Source: Rhizobacter sp. | Lineage (GTDB): Bacteria; Pseudomonadota; Gammaproteobacteria; Burkholderiales; Burkholderiaceae_C | Reading direction: 5' to 3' | NCBI GenBank assembly: GCA_025351675.1 | Contig: JANXVK010000120.1 | Location: 1 to 8,768, forward strand | DNA length: 8,768 nt | In this document: one piece after another, positions 7,830 through 8,768 of the stretch | Layout of the letters: each line of letters opens with the position of its first letter | Position numbering within the stretch: position 1 is the first letter of the stretch | Translations under genes and position numbers: made by a program | The notes under the pieces: model-generated | Database searches by the model: none | Told to the model about the DNA's origin: nothing | What the model saw: only the letters and a program-made list of their open reading frames with translations

Positions 7830-7858
7830 AGTCTAGTTTTTTTGACAATGCCTGTGCA
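7830..7858 (-). promoter_or_regulatory. Candidate promoter of the carbonic anhydrase gene
   Basis: This is the only clearly AT-rich patch in the right half of the window. On the minus strand TGCACA (7853-7858, four of six to -35) and TAGACT (7830-7835, four of six to -10) are separated by 17 nt, with an A7 run within the spacer. Transcription from here would give a leader of about 44 nt that includes the GGAGAG site. Both hexamers are imperfect, so the exact boxes are uncertain although a promoter in this gap is likely. Confidence 0.35.
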
Positions 7859-7911
7859 GGGACCGCGTTGGCGTTTTCCCGGATGAACCTCGAGGCCGGG
7901 CCAACTGTCGT

Positions 7912-8766
7912 TCAGGCGGCGACGCGCAGCGCCCGCCGCAGTTCGGCCGCGCACAGCGCGACTGCGGTGTTGGCCTCGTCGAGCAGCTTGCCCATCGTGA
8001 TGAAGCCGTGGATCTGCCGGTCAAAGCAGACACAGCTCGCGCAATTGCCGGCCGCGGTGAGGCGCTCGGCGTAGGCCTTGCCCTCGTCGCGCAGCGGATC
8101 GAAGCCGGCGGTCAGCACCAGCGCCGGCGGCAGGTTCGCGAGCTGCTCGTGCAGCAGCGGCGAGGCGCGCCAGTCGGTGTACTGCGCCGGGTCGGCGATG
8201 TAGTGACCCGTGAAGTAGGTCATCGTCTCGCTTGTCAGCAGGTAGCCCTGGCCGTTTTCGGCGTGCGAGGGTGCGCTGCGGTGCTGGTCGGTGGCCGGGT
8301 AGATCAGCAACTGGAACGCGATGGGCAGATCGCCGCCGTCGCGCGCCGCGATCGAGATCACCGCCGCGAGGTTGCCGCCGGCGCTGTCGCCGCCGACTGC
8401 CAGGCGCGCGGCGTCGAGGTGAAGCGCGGCGGCGTGCGCCGCGACCCAGTGCGTCGCCGCGACGCAGTCGTCGACGGCCGCCGGAAAGCGGTGCTCCGGC
8501 CCCATCCGGTAGTCGACCGCGACGACCGCGCAGCCGGCGCCGTTGGCGAGCTCGCGGCACAGCGTGTCATGGGTGTCGAGGTCGCCGATCACCCAGCCGC
8601 CGCCGTGGAAGTAGACGAGCACCGGCAGCGTCTCGGCATCAAGCGAACCGAGCGGCCGGTACAGCCGCAGCGGGATGCTGCCGTGCGGGCCGCTGGCCTG
8701 CAGTTGGTGGACCTGGGCGACGTCGGGCGGGGCCGGCTGGGTGACGTTGCGCCGGTCGCGGTAGAA
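7912..8766 (-). CDS. HSL-type alpha/beta-hydrolase, esterase/lipase (5' end outside window)
   Basis: A carboxylesterase of the bacterial hormone-sensitive-lipase family (type IV). 284 residues are visible; about 30 N-terminal residues lie beyond the right edge. I read the frame by hand upstream of the GTG at 8622: it stays open to the edge and encodes typical family sequence (FYRDRRNV...IPLRLYRPLG), so 8622 is not the start. Visible motifs: oxyanion-hole HGGGW (54-58), VDYRMGPEHRFPAAVDD (84-100), nucleophile GDSAGG (127-132, Ser128), Asp223 in FDPLRDEG and His253 in IHGF, a complete triad. It hydrolyses short- to medium-chain acyl esters in this family; the natural substrate is unknown. No membrane segment is seen in the visible part. 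A cysteine-rich CASCVC stretch (242-247) precedes the catalytic His, where relatives usually have hydrophobic or tyrosine residues. The carbonic anhydrase gene follows 132 nt downstream. Confidence 0.93.
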   Translation of the reverse strand, partial: FYRDRRNVTQPAPPDVAQVHQLQASGPHGSIPLRLYRPLGSLDAETLPVLVYFHGGGWVIGDLDTHDTLCRELANGAGCAVVAVDYRMGPEHRFPAAVDDCVAATHWVAAHAAALHLDAARLAVGGDSAGGNLAAVISIAARDGGDLPIAFQLLIYPATDQHRSAPSHAENGQGYLLTSETMTYFTGHYIADPAQYTDWRASPLLHEQLANLPPALVLTAGFDPLRDEGKAYAERLTAAGNCASCVCFDRQIHGFITMGKLLDEANTAVALCAAELRRALRVAA

Positions 8767-8768
8767 GG

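Noticed and set aside
7804..7843. Possible intrinsic terminator (CTCG/CGAG stem before a T7 run, plus strand)
   Set aside because: The stem is only 4 bp, is separated from the T-run by 15 nt, and no plus-strand gene ends there; the AT patch fits a minus-strand promoter better.
7842..7847. Perfect TTGACA (-35 consensus) on the plus strand
   Set aside because: No -10-like hexamer lies 15-19 nt downstream and no plus-strand gene follows.
7780..7848. Longer form of the carbonic anhydrase starting at 7848
   Set aside because: The added 23 residues are polar and would push the twin-arginine motif away from the N-terminus. The strong GGAGAG site favours 7779.
7304..8074. 256-codon plus-strand open frame opposite the carbonic anhydrase gene
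   Set aside because: It overlaps the complete beta-CA and the esterase end on the opposite strand. Ser/Arg-rich translation has no motif.
8620..8622. GTG at 8622 as start of the esterase
   Set aside because: The frame stays open to the window edge and encodes normal family sequence; starting at 8622 would put the N-terminus directly at the HGGG strand.

Overview
The window is a densely packed, strongly GC-rich bacterial chromosome segment. Its codon use is heavily G/C at third positions. The gene content suggests a betaproteobacterium of the order Burkholderiales, perhaps a Rubrivivax/Leptothrix-like lineage. The pointers are a MutL that keeps the nicking-endonuclease motif, a Tat-exported beta-carbonic anhydrase, a DedA protein and an HD-GYP protein. 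The taxonomic placement is inference from style and content, not from a search.

Layout: (1) 1-598, plus strand: a TetR-type regulator whose first residues lie outside the window. (2) 599-4832, minus strand: a tight co-directional run that reads, in transcription order, mutL, an alpha/beta-hydrolase lipoprotein, a DUF1801 protein, a GST-like protein and a 100-residue protein of unknown function. Gaps are only 22-57 nt, so one operon is plausible. The run ends head-on against the TetR gene, with the two stop codons touching. (3) 4833-4940: a divergent intergenic region of 108 nt with a 12-bp palindrome and a -10-like element for mutL. (4) 4941-6951, plus strand: an HD-GYP-type phosphohydrolase followed by a DedA membrane protein. 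(5) 7060-8768, minus strand: a Tat-exported beta-carbonic anhydrase, preceded by an HSL-type esterase/lipase gene cut by the right edge. No gap exceeds about 130 nt. I see no tRNA, rRNA, CRISPR array, insertion sequence, phage gene or attachment site.

How the genes relate: mutL is the mismatch-repair endonuclease/matchmaker and, by its motifs, belongs to the MutH-independent type. The genes behind it are small hydrolytic or redox accessory genes with no obvious link to repair. The HD-GYP protein would act on cyclic di-GMP or a related nucleotide, and DedA on membrane lipid carrier recycling. The carbonic anhydrase would interconvert CO2 and bicarbonate in the periplasm.

The window looks like ordinary core and semi-core chromosome. 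I did not find a convincing undescribed multi-gene system. The best second-look items are the conserved-looking histidine/acid-rich 100-residue protein, the HD-GYP variant with an altered metal-ligand motif and an uncharacterised C-terminal extension, and -10-like motifs placed so that mutL and dedA mRNAs could start at or next to their ATG codons.
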